From Sphingobium_A sp965228065 (GTDB taxonomy: Bacteria > Pseudomonadota > Alphaproteobacteria > Sphingomonadales > Sphingomonadaceae): DNA of 64,000 bases. The stretch spans positions 5,766,001-5,830,000 of the forward strand of contig OZ245788.1 of assembly GCA_965228065.1 (NCBI GenBank), read 5' to 3'. A program made the position numbers and the translations under genes. Below the pieces are notes generated by a model. It saw only the letters and a program-made list of their open reading frames with translations. It did not search any database and had not been told where the DNA came from. This document shows, in pieces, positions 25,942-34,558 of the stretch (position 1 is the stretch's first letter; each line of letters begins with the position of its first letter).

Positions 25942-28148
25942 AATTTGAAGCGGGCACCGATGCCGTAGGTCGCCGGATCGTTGACCACCGCCGACACCGC
26001 CGCACCGAAGCGGAAGGCCATGACGATGTAGCGATTGTCGGTCAGGTTGCGGCCGAAGGCATAGACCTCCAGCCCATTGTCGAGCTCGACGCCGGCGCGG
26101 GCGTCGAGCCGGTGCCAACCGCCGGTGCTCACCTGTCGCTCGTTTGCGGCGGTGAAATAGCTGTTCGATTCGAACGCATAGTTCGCATTGAGCTTCAGGC
26201 GGATGCTATCGCTGAGCGGCGTTTCGTAATTGGCGCCGAAGCCGCCGGTCCAACGCGGCGCCTGGTTGAGCTGATTGCCCGCACGATCAGCGGTCGGCGC
26301 TGGCGTGCCCACGCATTGCGCATCGTTGTTCTGCGGCGTGCCGGCGGTGATGCCTTCGCAGAAATCGGTGTAGACGCCCTTGGAATATGTGGCCTGTCCG
26401 GTCAGCGTCAGCCCATCGAACGGGTTGATCGTCAGATCGGCCTCAATGCCCTTGACGCTTGCCGCGCCCGCATTTTCGATCCGAGAGATCAGCGACGTTA
26501 TCAGCCGGCGCAGTTGCAGATCCTTATAGTCATAATAGAATGCCGCGGCGTTGAGCGTCACCTTGCGGTCGAGGAATTGCGTCTTGACCCCTGCCTCATA
26601 GGCCCAGAGCTTTTCCGCGCCGAAGGTATTGAGCGCGCCGCCCGCACCCGGCTGATAAGCGAAGCCGGGCGACTGATAGCCAAGGCTCGCCTTGGCGTAG
26701 AGCAATATGTCGCGATCGGGCTTGTAGTTGACGCCGAAGGACGGAAGGATCGCCGTGTCGGAGACCTTGCCGATGATCGGCGGGAACTGGCCGGGCGTGC
26801 CGGCGGTGGAATAATCGATCGAGAAGTCGCGCTTCTCGTAGTTCAGGCGCGCACCGGCGACCGCGGTCAGCCCCTGGGCGAGATCATATTCGAACTGGCC
26901 GAAGGCGGCGAGCGCGCTCAGGTCGCTCTTTGCATGAGGGCGCGGGTCGGCGCGCAGGGTGGTCTTGTTATAAGCCACCGGATTGACGCGCAGGAACACC
27001 TCCGCCTTCTCGTTGTAATAGTTCGCGCCGACCGTGAAGCGCAGCGACCCGGAGCTATAGACGCCACGGATTTCCTGGTTGAATGTCTCGTTCTCGTTGA
27101 TGAAGACGGGCTGGATCGACGTCGCGGTGGTCGCATCGATGTCGTACACTGTGAAATAGTCGAACTTGCGATAGCTCGAGATCGACGTGACGTTGAAATT
27201 GTCCGACGCCTCGGCGTTCATGGTCAGCGCGATGCCGCCGGTCTTCAGCCGGGTGCGGATCTGATCCTCGATATTGGTCGAGACGGTCTTGGTCGCGAAC
27301 ACGGTCTGTCCGGCCACCAGCGTGGCAGGCGTGAAAAGGTCTTCCGACTTCTTGACGGTATAGTCGGCCGACAGGGTCGCGTCGAAACCGCCGTCGCTGT
27401 CGTAGCGCAGCTTCGCACGGCCGGTATAGGACGACGCATCGCCGATGCGGTTGCCCGTCACGGTATTGCGGAAATAGCCGTCATGGCCGCTCGCCGAACC
27501 CGAAATACTGGCGGAGAAGCCGCCGCCGATCGGACCGCTCAGATAGCCGCCCACCGCGATGCTGTTGAAATTGCCGTAGCTGGCGTCGATGCTGCCTTCG
27601 AAGCTGTTGCCCGGCTGATGGGTCACGATGTTGATCGCGCCCGCAGTGGCATTACGGCCGTACAGCGTGCCCTGCGGACCGCGCAGCACCTCGATGCGCT
27701 CGATATCCTTCAGCCCGAAAAAGGCCGCGTCGGGCTTGGAGAGATAGACGCCGTCCAGATAGACCGCGGTCGCCTGGCTCGCGCCGATCGGCACCGGCTG
27801 TCCGGCGATGCCGCGCAGCGAGACCAGATTGGTCGAGTTGACGCCGGCAAAGCCCGAAATGGAGAGGCCGGGCACGCTTCCCTGCAGGTCGTACACGGTC
27901 TGGATGCCCCGGTCCTGGATCGCACCTGCGTTAAGCGCGCTGATCGCGATCGGAACATCCTGAAGCCGTTCCGCGCGGCGTTGCGCGGTGACGATGATGT
28001 CGCCCGCAATCTCCTCGGGCGCCGCTTCGGCCGCCTGGTCGGCGGGCGCCACCGCATCCTGCGCCATGGCGGTCGCGGGCAGCGCGAACGCGGCGCCGGC
28101 CAGCAGCATGGCAAAGGTCGACGGGTGATTGTTCGATGAAATGCGCAT
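25938..28148 (-). CDS. TonB-dependent outer membrane receptor
   Basis: 736 residues, starting after a strong GGGAGGA site. The signal peptide ends ATAMAQ (about residue 29). A short linker precedes the plug (EIAGDIIVTAQRRAERLQDV, then IERIEVLRGPQGTLYGRNAT). The barrel ends GIGARFKF. The RAERLQDVPIAISAL opening is typical of the sphingomonad/Xanthomonad receptors found beside aromatic, amide and terpene catabolic genes. The gene lies immediately downstream of the acyl-CoA ligase on the same strand (176-base gap containing a hairpin) and overlaps the amidase stop, so it probably imports the substrate of this region. Confidence 0.94.
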   Translation of the reverse strand: MRISSNNHPSTFAMLLAGAAFALPATAMAQDAVAPADQAAEAAPEEIAGDIIVTAQRRAERLQDVPIAISALNAGAIQDRGIQTVYDLQGSVPGLSISGFAGVNSTNLVSLRGIAGQPVPIGASQATAVYLDGVYLSKPDAAFFGLKDIERIEVLRGPQGTLYGRNATAGAINIVTHQPGNSFEGSIDASYGNFNSIAVGGYLSGPIGGGFSASISGSASGHDGYFRNTVTGNRIGDASSYTGRAKLRYDSDGGFDATLSADYTVKKSEDLFTPATLVAGQTVFATKTVSTNIEDQIRTRLKTGGIALTMNAEASDNFNVTSISSYRKFDYFTVYDIDATTATSIQPVFINENETFNQEIRGVYSSGSLRFTVGANYYNEKAEVFLRVNPVAYNKTTLRADPRPHAKSDLSALAAFGQFEYDLAQGLTAVAGARLNYEKRDFSIDYSTAGTPGQFPPIIGKVSDTAILPSFGVNYKPDRDILLYAKASLGYQSPGFAYQPGAGGALNTFGAEKLWAYEAGVKTQFLDRKVTLNAAAFYYDYKDLQLRRLITSLISRIENAGAASVKGIEADLTINPFDGLTLTGQATYSKGVYTDFCEGITAGTPQNNDAQCVGTPAPTADRAGNQLNQAPRWTGGFGANYETPLSDSIRLKLNANYAFESNSYFTAANERQVSTGGWHRLDARAGVELDNGLEVYAFGRNLTDNRYIVMAFRFGAAVSAVVNDPATYGIGARFKF

Positions 28149-28289
28149 TCGGTCCTCCCACGCTCGTCTCTCGAGAGCTTGATCGAAACCTAGTCCCGTC
28201 GGCGCGGAACGGCCCCATGATCAGTTTCGCTGCCGTCCATCGGAGAAACGCATATGTGGCTGTGGCGGTGGTCTAGGTGAGGAAAACCC

Positions 28290-28317
28290 TGTCGCTCCAG
28301 CGAAAGCTGGAGCGACA
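28290..28317. repeat. Palindromic hairpin with 12-bp stem and GAAA tetraloop
   Basis: TGTCGCTCCAGC, GAAA and GCTGGAGCGACA form a perfect stem-loop with a GNRA loop, a very stable RNA fold. It shares its core with both arms of the doublet at 17949-18040, so it is a dispersed repeat family member. It begins seven bases beyond the acyl-CoA ligase stop codon and may protect or terminate that transcript, but no T-run follows. Confidence 0.85.
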
Positions 28318-28324
28318 GTGAGGA

Positions 28325-29947
28325 TCACCGATCCGCGAGATGATCCCGATACCGGTCGCGCAGCACCTTCTTGTCGATCTTGCCGGTCGCGGTCAGCGGT
28401 ACCGGGGTGATGATCACCGCATCGGGCATCCACCATTTGACGATGCGCGATTCCAGGAATGCGAGCACCGCTTCCTCGGTCACCGTCTCGCCTTCGTGCG
28501 GCTCGATCGCCAGCAAGGGACGCTCTTCCCATTTTGGGTGATAGACGCCGACCACCGCGGCGATGCGCACGCCGGGGCAGGCCACCGCGATATTCTCAAG
28601 GTCGATCGAGCTGATCCATTCGCCGCCGGACTTGATCACGTCCTTCTTCCGATCGGTGATCCGCATGAAACCGAAGGGATCGATCGTCGCAATATCGCCG
28701 GTGTCGAACCAGCCGTCCGCATCGGCCGCATCCTGTTCCGCCCGGAAATAGCGCTGCACCGTCCATGGCCCGCGCACCAGCAGCGCGCCGGAGGCTTCGC
28801 CGTCATGCGGCAGGTCGTTGCCGTCCTCGTCGACGATGCGCAGCTCGATGCCGAATTGCAGCCGGCCCTGACGCGTCCAGATCACTTCGTCCATCGCGTC
28901 CGCGCCCTCGGCGGCGAGCTTCGGCGTCGGTGTCGAGACCACGCCGATCGGGCTGGTCTCGGTCATGCCCCAGAGCTGGCGCACCTTGACGCCGTGGCGC
29001 TGCTGGAAAGTCTCCGCCATGGCGCGCGGCACGGCGGAACCACCAATTACCAGCGTCTCCAGCGCACCGGTGTTCCCACCCGTGCGCTCGAGATAGGCGA
29101 GATACATCGTCCAGATCGTCGGCACGCCGCCCGAGAAGGTGACGCCTTCCGCCTGGATCAACTCGTCGAGGCTCGCCCCGTCCATCCTGTCGCAGGGCAG
29201 CACGATCTTGCAGCCGTTGATCGGCGCGACGAAGGGCAGGCCCCACGCAGTCGCATGATAGAGCGAGCTGCACGGCATGACGCAGTCGAACGCCGAAAAG
29301 CCGAAGGCGCCGGTGAGCCCACCGGCCATGGCGTGGAGCACGACCGAACGGTGGCTGTAGAGCACGCCCTTGGGATCGCCGGTAGTGCCCGAGGTATAGC
29401 AGAGAAACGACGCGCTATTCTCGTCGAACTCGGGCCAGTCGTAATCCTCCGGCTCATCCGCGATCAGCGTTTCGTAGCTCGATGCACCCACCGTGCCCGG
29501 GTCGAGCCGCTCGGCGTCGGACAGCATGACGAAATGCCGGATCGTCGGCAGCAGCGGCTTCAACCGCTCGACCAGCGCCAGGAAATTGCGCTCGAAGAAC
29601 AGCACGCTGCTCTCCGCATGGTTGATCGTATACGCGATCTGATCGTCGGGCAGCCGAGGATTGGCGGTATGCAGCACCACGCCGCTGCCCGGCACCGCGT
29701 AGAAGAGCTCGAAATGGCGATGGGTGTTCCAGCCGAGCGAGCTCACCCGGTCGCCGGGTTTCACGCCCAGCCGCGCGAGCGCATGCGCCGCCTGGGCGGA
29801 GCGCCGGCCCCAGCCGGCATAATCGTAGCGCCAGATCGGTTCGTCGATGAGGCGGGAGACGATCTCGCGATCGGCATGCGCGCGCGATGCGAAGCGCAAT
29901 ATCCCGCTGATCAGCAAGGGGGTCGTCTGCATCAGGCCGCTCAGCAT
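28325..29947 (-). CDS. Acyl-CoA synthetase (AMP-binding, class I adenylate-forming)
   Basis: 540 residues from the ATG at 29947, which has GGAGAG eight bases upstream. The adenylate-forming core motifs are all present: FLCYTSGTTGDPKGVLYSHR (phosphate loop), QLWGMTETSPIG (A5), DGWFDTGDIATID and RITDRKKDVIKSGGEWISSI (hinge), and a C-terminal catalytic Lys in TATGKIDKKVL. It activates a carboxylic acid as the CoA thioester; sequence alone does not separate fatty from aromatic substrates, though similarity is to medium/long-chain fatty acyl-CoA ligases. It is divergent from the FAH-CMD-LysR genes across 330 bases carrying an operator-like palindrome, and upstream of a TonB receptor. Confidence 0.94.
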   Translation of the reverse strand: MLSGLMQTTPLLISGILRFASRAHADREIVSRLIDEPIWRYDYAGWGRRSAQAAHALARLGVKPGDRVSSLGWNTHRHFELFYAVPGSGVVLHTANPRLPDDQIAYTINHAESSVLFFERNFLALVERLKPLLPTIRHFVMLSDAERLDPGTVGASSYETLIADEPEDYDWPEFDENSASFLCYTSGTTGDPKGVLYSHRSVVLHAMAGGLTGAFGFSAFDCVMPCSSLYHATAWGLPFVAPINGCKIVLPCDRMDGASLDELIQAEGVTFSGGVPTIWTMYLAYLERTGGNTGALETLVIGGSAVPRAMAETFQQRHGVKVRQLWGMTETSPIGVVSTPTPKLAAEGADAMDEVIWTRQGRLQFGIELRIVDEDGNDLPHDGEASGALLVRGPWTVQRYFRAEQDAADADGWFDTGDIATIDPFGFMRITDRKKDVIKSGGEWISSIDLENIAVACPGVRIAAVVGVYHPKWEERPLLAIEPHEGETVTEEAVLAFLESRIVKWWMPDAVIITPVPLTATGKIDKKVLRDRYRDHLADR

Positions 29948-30056
29948 CGCCGCATCTCTCCATTGTTCGTCGCCCCCGCCTTTACCGCAGAGCACCCGTA
30001 GATCGTTAAGGCTTGCCCGATCCCGGCGGCGCATGAAAGCTTTGGCGAAGCGTCAT

Positions 30057-30089
30057 CAGCTATCATGATGGCTGTATCGACAGCTATCA
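30057..30089. promoter_or_regulatory. Operator-like palindrome and direct repeat in the ligase/FAH divergent region
   Basis: AGCTATCATGATGGCT at 30058-30073 is a 16-base palindrome with one mismatched pair. CAGCTATCA also occurs twice, at 30057 and 30081, 24 bases apart, so a second half-site lies about two helical turns away. The position between two divergent catabolic transcripts suggests a regulator site, possibly for the LysR protein encoded at 31875. The rest of the 330-base gap (29948-30277) contains no gene I can support; the FAH gene has a strong AGGGAAGG ribosome site at its right end. Confidence 0.5.
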
Positions 30090-30277
30090 GGATTGGACAT
30101 GCCGGGCCGCCAAATCGATCATGCGTGACGCCTGCCGCAGCCTGCTAGCACGCACGGCGGAAGGACATAACCGGGGGCGACACCCTGGGACGGGCCGGCC
30201 GGAGACGATCGCCGCATTGGCCGACGCCCGCCCGCCCACCCGGGGACGAGCCGTCCGGACGGCAGGGAAGGCCATCG

Positions 30278-31240
30278 ATGAAATTATACACATTCGTCCG
30301 CGACGGACGCGAACGGATCGGCGCCGGCCTTGGCGAGGACGGACTCGTCGATCTCGATTCGGCGCGCCCGTCGCCCGCATTCGCGAGCATGCAGGCGCTG
30401 ATCGCGGCGGGACCGGACGCATTGGCGCTGGCGCACGACGTGATTGCGGCCCCGGCCGGCGACGCGTTGCTGCGGCTGTCCGACGTCCGCATCCTCGCGC
30501 CGTTGCCGCGGCCCAGCAAGATTCGCGGCTTTTCGGTGTTCGAGCAGCATCTGATCAACGCGCTCGACGGCGCCGCCAGGACGATGGCGGCCGACGAAGC
30601 CGATCCCGCAACGGCCTATGCCGAGAAGCGCCAGCAGTTCAACATGGACAGCCTGCCCGGCGTCGGCTGGCGCCAAACGCCGGCCTATTATTATTCGGAC
30701 TGCTCCACGATCGTCGGCCATGACGAAACCGTCGCCTGGCCGGTCTATTCGCAGTGGATCGACTATGAACTGGAGATCCTCGCGGTGATCGGCGCCGCTG
30801 GCAGGGATATCCCGGTCGAGCGCGCGCACGCGCATATCTTCGGCTATACGATGATGAACGACCTCAGCGCGCGCGACGCGCAGTTCCTGGCGATGTCGAC
30901 AGGTCTTGGTTTCGCCAAGGGCAAGGATTTCGACGGATCCAATCCGCTGGGACCGTGCATCGTCACCGCCGACGAGATTCCCGATCCCTATGCGCTGACA
31001 CTGAAGACGCGGATCAACGGCGAGCAATGGTCGTGCGTGCAGGGCATCGTTCCGCAATGGCGTTTCATCGACTGCATCGCCTATGCCAGCCAGGCGCAGA
31101 TGCTGCATCCCGGCGAGATGTTCTCCAGCGGCTGCACCCCCGACGGCTGCTCGATGGAATTGATGCGCAGCGTGAAGCGCGGCGATATCGTGGAGCTGGA
31201 CGCCGAACGGATCGGCGTTCTGCGCACGCATATCGTCTGA
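30278..31240 (+). CDS. Fumarylacetoacetate hydrolase (FAH) family protein
   Basis: 320 residues. It has an N-terminal cap domain (1-80) and a FAH catalytic domain. The metal-binding acids are visible as ELE in WIDYELEILAVIG, preceded by an upstream acidic region and followed by Asp in GYTMMNDLSARDAQF. GKDFDGSNPLGPCIV and SSGCTPDGCSMELM are family-typical. Members hydrolyse C-C bonds in the last steps of aromatic ring catabolism or decarboxylate oxaloacetate-like acids. The Shine-Dalgarno sequence AGGGAAGG is excellent. It heads an FAH-CMD-LysR run; the next gene starts 23 bases after its stop. Confidence 0.93.
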   Translation: MKLYTFVRDGRERIGAGLGEDGLVDLDSARPSPAFASMQALIAAGPDALALAHDVIAAPAGDALLRLSDVRILAPLPRPSKIRGFSVFEQHLINALDGAARTMAADEADPATAYAEKRQQFNMDSLPGVGWRQTPAYYYSDCSTIVGHDETVAWPVYSQWIDYELEILAVIGAAGRDIPVERAHAHIFGYTMMNDLSARDAQFLAMSTGLGFAKGKDFDGSNPLGPCIVTADEIPDPYALTLKTRINGEQWSCVQGIVPQWRFIDCIAYASQAQMLHPGEMFSSGCTPDGCSMELMRSVKRGDIVELDAERIGVLRTHIV

Positions 31241-31263
31241 ACGGCGAAGGACGGAGACCGACA

Positions 31264-31800
31264 GTGACCGACAAGCAGCGCGTGGCGATCGACCTGGTCC
31301 GGGACAGCGACCATCCGGATGCGCGCGCCACCTTCGAAAAACTGGCCGGGGGTAGCGTGGGCGTGGTCAACATCCACCGCACCATCGCCAACAGCCCGAC
31401 CGTGTTCGCGCGCTTCATCGGCTTCGCGCACGCGCTGCGCTTCGAGACCGAGCTCGATCCGGCCGAACGCGAGCTCGCCATCCTGCGCGTGCTGGAGCGG
31501 TGCGACGGGCATTACGAGATATTCCATCATCGCCGCATGGGCGCAGCGGCCGGCCTGAGCGAAGCCGAGCTCGCCCATGTCGGCGATCCCGGCGCGCCGC
31601 ATGCGATCTACAACGAGCGCCAGCGCGCGATCCTCGATTTCGCGGACCGTTTCGCGGCGGGCGCGGGCGTCGAGCCCGAAGCGGGCGCCGCACTTTCGCG
31701 GCACCTCGACAGCCGGCAACGCGTCGAACTCGGGCTGACCCTGGCGCTGTATCTGGGGCTCGCGCACTTCACCAACAGCATCGACGTGCCCTTCGATTGA
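31264..31800 (+). CDS. Carboxymuconolactone decarboxylase family protein
   Basis: 178 residues from a GTG start at 31264 preceded by GGAG. The four-helix AhpD-like domain lies at about 40-130, with the key segment LERCDGHYEIFHHRRMGAAA: Cys80 followed by His83 and His88/His89, where AhpD has CxxC plus His. With only one cysteine it is less likely to be a peroxidase-type enzyme and more like the CMD proteins seen in catabolic operons, whose exact reaction is often unknown. It lies 23 bases after the FAH gene and 74 bases before the LysR gene. Confidence 0.9.
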   Translation: MTDKQRVAIDLVRDSDHPDARATFEKLAGGSVGVVNIHRTIANSPTVFARFIGFAHALRFETELDPAERELAILRVLERCDGHYEIFHHRRMGAAAGLSEAELAHVGDPGAPHAIYNERQRAILDFADRFAAGAGVEPEAGAALSRHLDSRQRVELGLTLALYLGLAHFTNSIDVPFD

Positions 31801-31874
31801 CGCTGCCGCGCAAATCCTCGTAATTTGCCGCATGCGCCGCGCCCATTTCCGCGCGCGGCCCCCGGAGAGCGTGA

Positions 31875-32816
31875 TTGCCGTTTCGTGGTTCGTTGCAAGA
31901 TGTCCGGCTGTTCGTCGCGGCCTATGAGGAGGGCTCCTTCACCGCGGCCGCGACACGCGAGAACAGCACCCAATCCGGCGTCTCGCACCATATCCGGCAG
32001 CTCGAGATGCTGCTCGACGTCAAGCTGTTCGTCCGTGAGAAGGTCGGGGTCACCGCTACGCCGGTCGCCGACATCCTCTATCGCCGCTGCATCGAAATGC
32101 TGCGCGGAATCGACGAGGCCGCCAATCAGGTCGCCCATTATGCCAAGGGCTTCCAGGGCAGCTTCACCGTCGGCATCATTCCCGCGCTGACCCACCGCAT
32201 CGCGGCTCCCGCCCTGCTCCGCTTCACCGCCCTCCATCCCAATGTGAAGGTCCGCATCGTCGAGAGTTTCGGATCGCTGCTGCCGCAGATGGTGGCGTCG
32301 GGCGATGTCGATTTCGCGATCAGCACGCTCCACGGCGGCGAGACCGGCCTGCATGCGCGCCCGCTGCTCGTCACGCCCGAATGCCTGGTCTCGCGCGTCG
32401 ATCGCGCGGACGAACCGCCCGTCGCCGCCGCGATGCCGGCCGCGCCGATCAACATGGCCTGGGCGAGCCGGATGGAAAGCCGCCGCGCCGCGATCAGCGC
32501 GTGCCTCGCCGCACACGGCATCGGCATCGATGCGGAGTTGGAGATCGATTCGGCGCTCGCCATGCTCGATCTGGTCAGCCGGTCGGACTGGAAGACGGTG
32601 ACGCCCTGCCTGATGATCGATCCGATCGCCGACGCGCAGCGTTTCACCATCCGGCCGCTGCGCAATCCCGACGTCAATTTCGAGATCATGCTGCTCGAAC
32701 GCACCAGCACCGTGCTCACGCCCGAGGCCGAATTGTTCGTAGAGATCTTCACCGAGGAGTCGCGGCGCGGGACCGAGGACTGGATCGCCCGGTTCCGTGA
32801 TACGGGGCTGATGTAG
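31875..32816 (+). CDS. LysR family transcriptional regulator, TTG start
   Basis: 313 residues. A winged helix-turn-helix at 5-65 (LQDVRLFVAAYEEGSFTAAA, NSTQSGVSHHIRQLEMLLDV) and an effector domain (90-295) define LysR. The best start is TTG at 31875, seven bases after GGAG; no ATG or GTG fits the conserved N-terminus. It is codirectional with the FAH and CMD genes, in contrast to the usual divergent LysR arrangement, so it may act at a distance, for example on the divergent ligase/FAH region. Effectors of this family in catabolic clusters are usually pathway intermediates. Confidence 0.92.
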   Translation: MPFRGSLQDVRLFVAAYEEGSFTAAATRENSTQSGVSHHIRQLEMLLDVKLFVREKVGVTATPVADILYRRCIEMLRGIDEAANQVAHYAKGFQGSFTVGIIPALTHRIAAPALLRFTALHPNVKVRIVESFGSLLPQMVASGDVDFAISTLHGGETGLHARPLLVTPECLVSRVDRADEPPVAAAMPAAPINMAWASRMESRRAAISACLAAHGIGIDAELEIDSALAMLDLVSRSDWKTVTPCLMIDPIADAQRFTIRPLRNPDVNFEIMLLERTSTVLTPEAELFVEIFTEESRRGTEDWIARFRDTGLM

Positions 32817-32824
32817 ACACGCGT

Positions 32825-32904
32825 CGTCATTGCGAGCGAAGCGAAGCAATCCAGGGATGCATCCGCTTCTGGATTGCTGCGTCGCCACGCTCCTCGCAAT
32901 GACG
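32825..32904. repeat. Imperfect palindromic repeat, GTCATTGCGAG type
   Basis: CGTCATTGCGAG at 32825-32836 is the reverse complement of CTCGCAATGACG at 32893-32904, and GCAATCCAG pairs with CTGGATTGC inside, around a central GGATGCATCC. The whole 80 bases can fold into one long stem. Sequences of this kind are scattered in sphingomonad and other alphaproteobacterial genomes. It lies eight bases after the LysR stop codon and may mark the end of that transcript. Confidence 0.8.
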
Positions 32905-33041
32905 GCGACGAGTTTGGTTTGCGACCAACTATCCCGCCTCCATCAGATGCGGGCATGATGCTGCCCCAGAATCATAATGCGCGCTGGCCTCCACCCCCTG
33001 TTATGGAAACGGCAACAAGCCGCGACAGATGAGAGGATCGG

Positions 33042-34391
33042 ATGGCCAAGGAAATCAGGCTCAATGTGCTCGAGCAGGGAAACCCGAGTTTCCAAGCCTT
33101 CGGGCTCTGGGCGCATCCGCGCGACAAGGCGGTCGATTATCTGAAGATGGATTACTGGCTGGACTATGCCCGGCTGGCCGAACGCGGACTGTTCGACAAT
33201 TTCTTCCTGGCCGACGTCTATGGTTTCCCCGACGTCTATGAGGGCAGCGCCGCCGGCGCGCTGCGCAACGGATCGCAGGCACCCAGCCTCGACCCCTCTG
33301 TGATCGTCGCGGTAATGGCCACTGCGACCAAGAATCTCTGCTTCACCATGACGGGCAGCGCATCCTACGAAGCCCCCTACAGCTTCGCGCGCCGCATCTC
33401 GACGCTCGACCATATCACCGGCGGACGGCTCGGCTGGAATATCGTGACCAGCTATCTGCGCAACGGCGCGCTCGCCATGGGCCGGCCCAAGCTGACCGAG
33501 CACGACCTTCGCTACGAGATGGCCGACGAATTCCTGGAGGGCGTCTATCGCCTGTGGGAACAGAGCTGGGCCGAAGGTGCGCTGGTCAAGGACAAGGAGA
33601 GCCGGATCTATGCCGAGCCCTCGCTGATCGAGCCGATCGAATTCAACGGCCAATATCACCAGTTCAAGGCGATCAGCGCGGTCGAGCCGTCGCCGCAGCG
33701 CACCCCGGTGCTGTTCCAGGCCGGCGGATCCGAACGCGGGCGCCGGTTCGCGGCCACCCATGCCGAGGGCGTCTATTTGAACGGCACCAAGCCCGAGCTG
33801 GTCGCGGCGCAGGTGGCACGCATCCGCGCCGCCGCCGTCGAACAGGGCCGCGATCCGCAATCGCTGAAATTCTTCACCGGCATCTCGGTGTTCGTCGACG
33901 AGACCGAGGCGCTCGCGAAGGCGCGCTACGCCGATTACAAGAAATATAGCAGCTTCGAGGGGCTGATCGCGATGATGTCGGGCGTGATGGGCATCGACCT
34001 GTCCAACTATCCGCTCGACCAGCCGATCACCTACGAGAAGAACGACGCCAACCAGTCGGCGCTGGAGATGTTCACCCGCAACAACCTGTGGACGCTGCGT
34101 CAGGTGCTCGACGAAAAGGCGCTGTGCGGTACCAACGTCGCGCTGATCGGCACTGCCGAGCAGGTGGCCCAGGAGATGGCGCACTGGATGGAGGTCTGCG
34201 ATATCGACGGCTTCAACGTCGCACGCATCGTCGCGCACGAGACGCTGGAGAATTTCGTCAACATGGTGGTGCCCGAACTCCAGAAGCGTGGCCTCTACAA
34301 GACTGAATACCGCCCCGGCACCTTCCGCGAGAAGCTGTTCGGCCATGGCCGGATCGCGAGCGACCACATGGCGGGTGGTTTCAGCCGGTAG
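33042..34391 (+). CDS. LLM-class flavin-dependent monooxygenase (NtaA/SnaA/DszA type)
   Basis: 449 residues, family length. Signature segments: WAHPRDKAVDYLKMDYWLDY, ARLAERGLFDNFFLADVYGF, SYEAPYSFARRISTLDHITG, GRLGWNIVTSYLRNGALAMG, and the flavin/phosphate region LFQAGGSERGRRFAATHAEG. NtaA-type enzymes use FMNH2 from a separate reductase to cleave C-N, C-S or similar bonds (nitrilotriacetate, EDTA, dibenzothiophene sulfone). No flavin reductase is visible in the window, so it must come from elsewhere. It stands as a single plus-strand gene beside the cupin-GST-MFS operon. Confidence 0.95.
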   Translation: MAKEIRLNVLEQGNPSFQAFGLWAHPRDKAVDYLKMDYWLDYARLAERGLFDNFFLADVYGFPDVYEGSAAGALRNGSQAPSLDPSVIVAVMATATKNLCFTMTGSASYEAPYSFARRISTLDHITGGRLGWNIVTSYLRNGALAMGRPKLTEHDLRYEMADEFLEGVYRLWEQSWAEGALVKDKESRIYAEPSLIEPIEFNGQYHQFKAISAVEPSPQRTPVLFQAGGSERGRRFAATHAEGVYLNGTKPELVAAQVARIRAAAVEQGRDPQSLKFFTGISVFVDETEALAKARYADYKKYSSFEGLIAMMSGVMGIDLSNYPLDQPITYEKNDANQSALEMFTRNNLWTLRQVLDEKALCGTNVALIGTAEQVAQEMAHWMEVCDIDGFNVARIVAHETLENFVNMVVPELQKRGLYKTEYRPGTFREKLFGHGRIASDHMAGGFSR

Positions 34392-34470
34392 AGTGGATGG
34401 GAGGTTGCAGGGTCGGCCGCCTCCCATTCCGTTTGCTTCGAGCGCGGGTTCGAGCCTGTCGAGAACCGAA

Positions 34471-34501
34471 GTCGAGAAGCCAGGCGCCGGAGCTTCTCGA
34501 C
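34471..34501. terminator. Hairpin between convergent genes
   Basis: GTCGAGAAGC at 34471-34480 pairs perfectly with GCTTCTCGAC at 34492-34501 (11-base loop), in the 167-base gap between the monooxygenase and the GST stop codons. Flanking TCGAGCCTGTCGAG and CTCGACTTCGCTCGA sequences are related repeats. It could end transcription from both sides, though no T-run is present. Confidence 0.5.
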
Positions 34502-34558
34502 GGTCGCGTCTCGACTTCGCTCGACGCTGTTCGAAGCGAACGGATAAGATTGCAGCGC

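Noticed and set aside
25341..28139. A 932-codon plus-strand frame opposite the TonB receptor and overlapping the amidase
   Set aside because: Opposite-strand and shifted-frame shadow of two real genes; composition unlike any known family.
28149..28289. Palindrome CTCTCGAGAG upstream of the second TonB receptor as a regulator site
   Set aside because: Ten bases only, embedded in CG-rich sequence, no second copy; chance is likely.
34471..34501. Possible CRISPR-like repeat
   Set aside because: Only a single hairpin with related flanks; no regular array with spacers.
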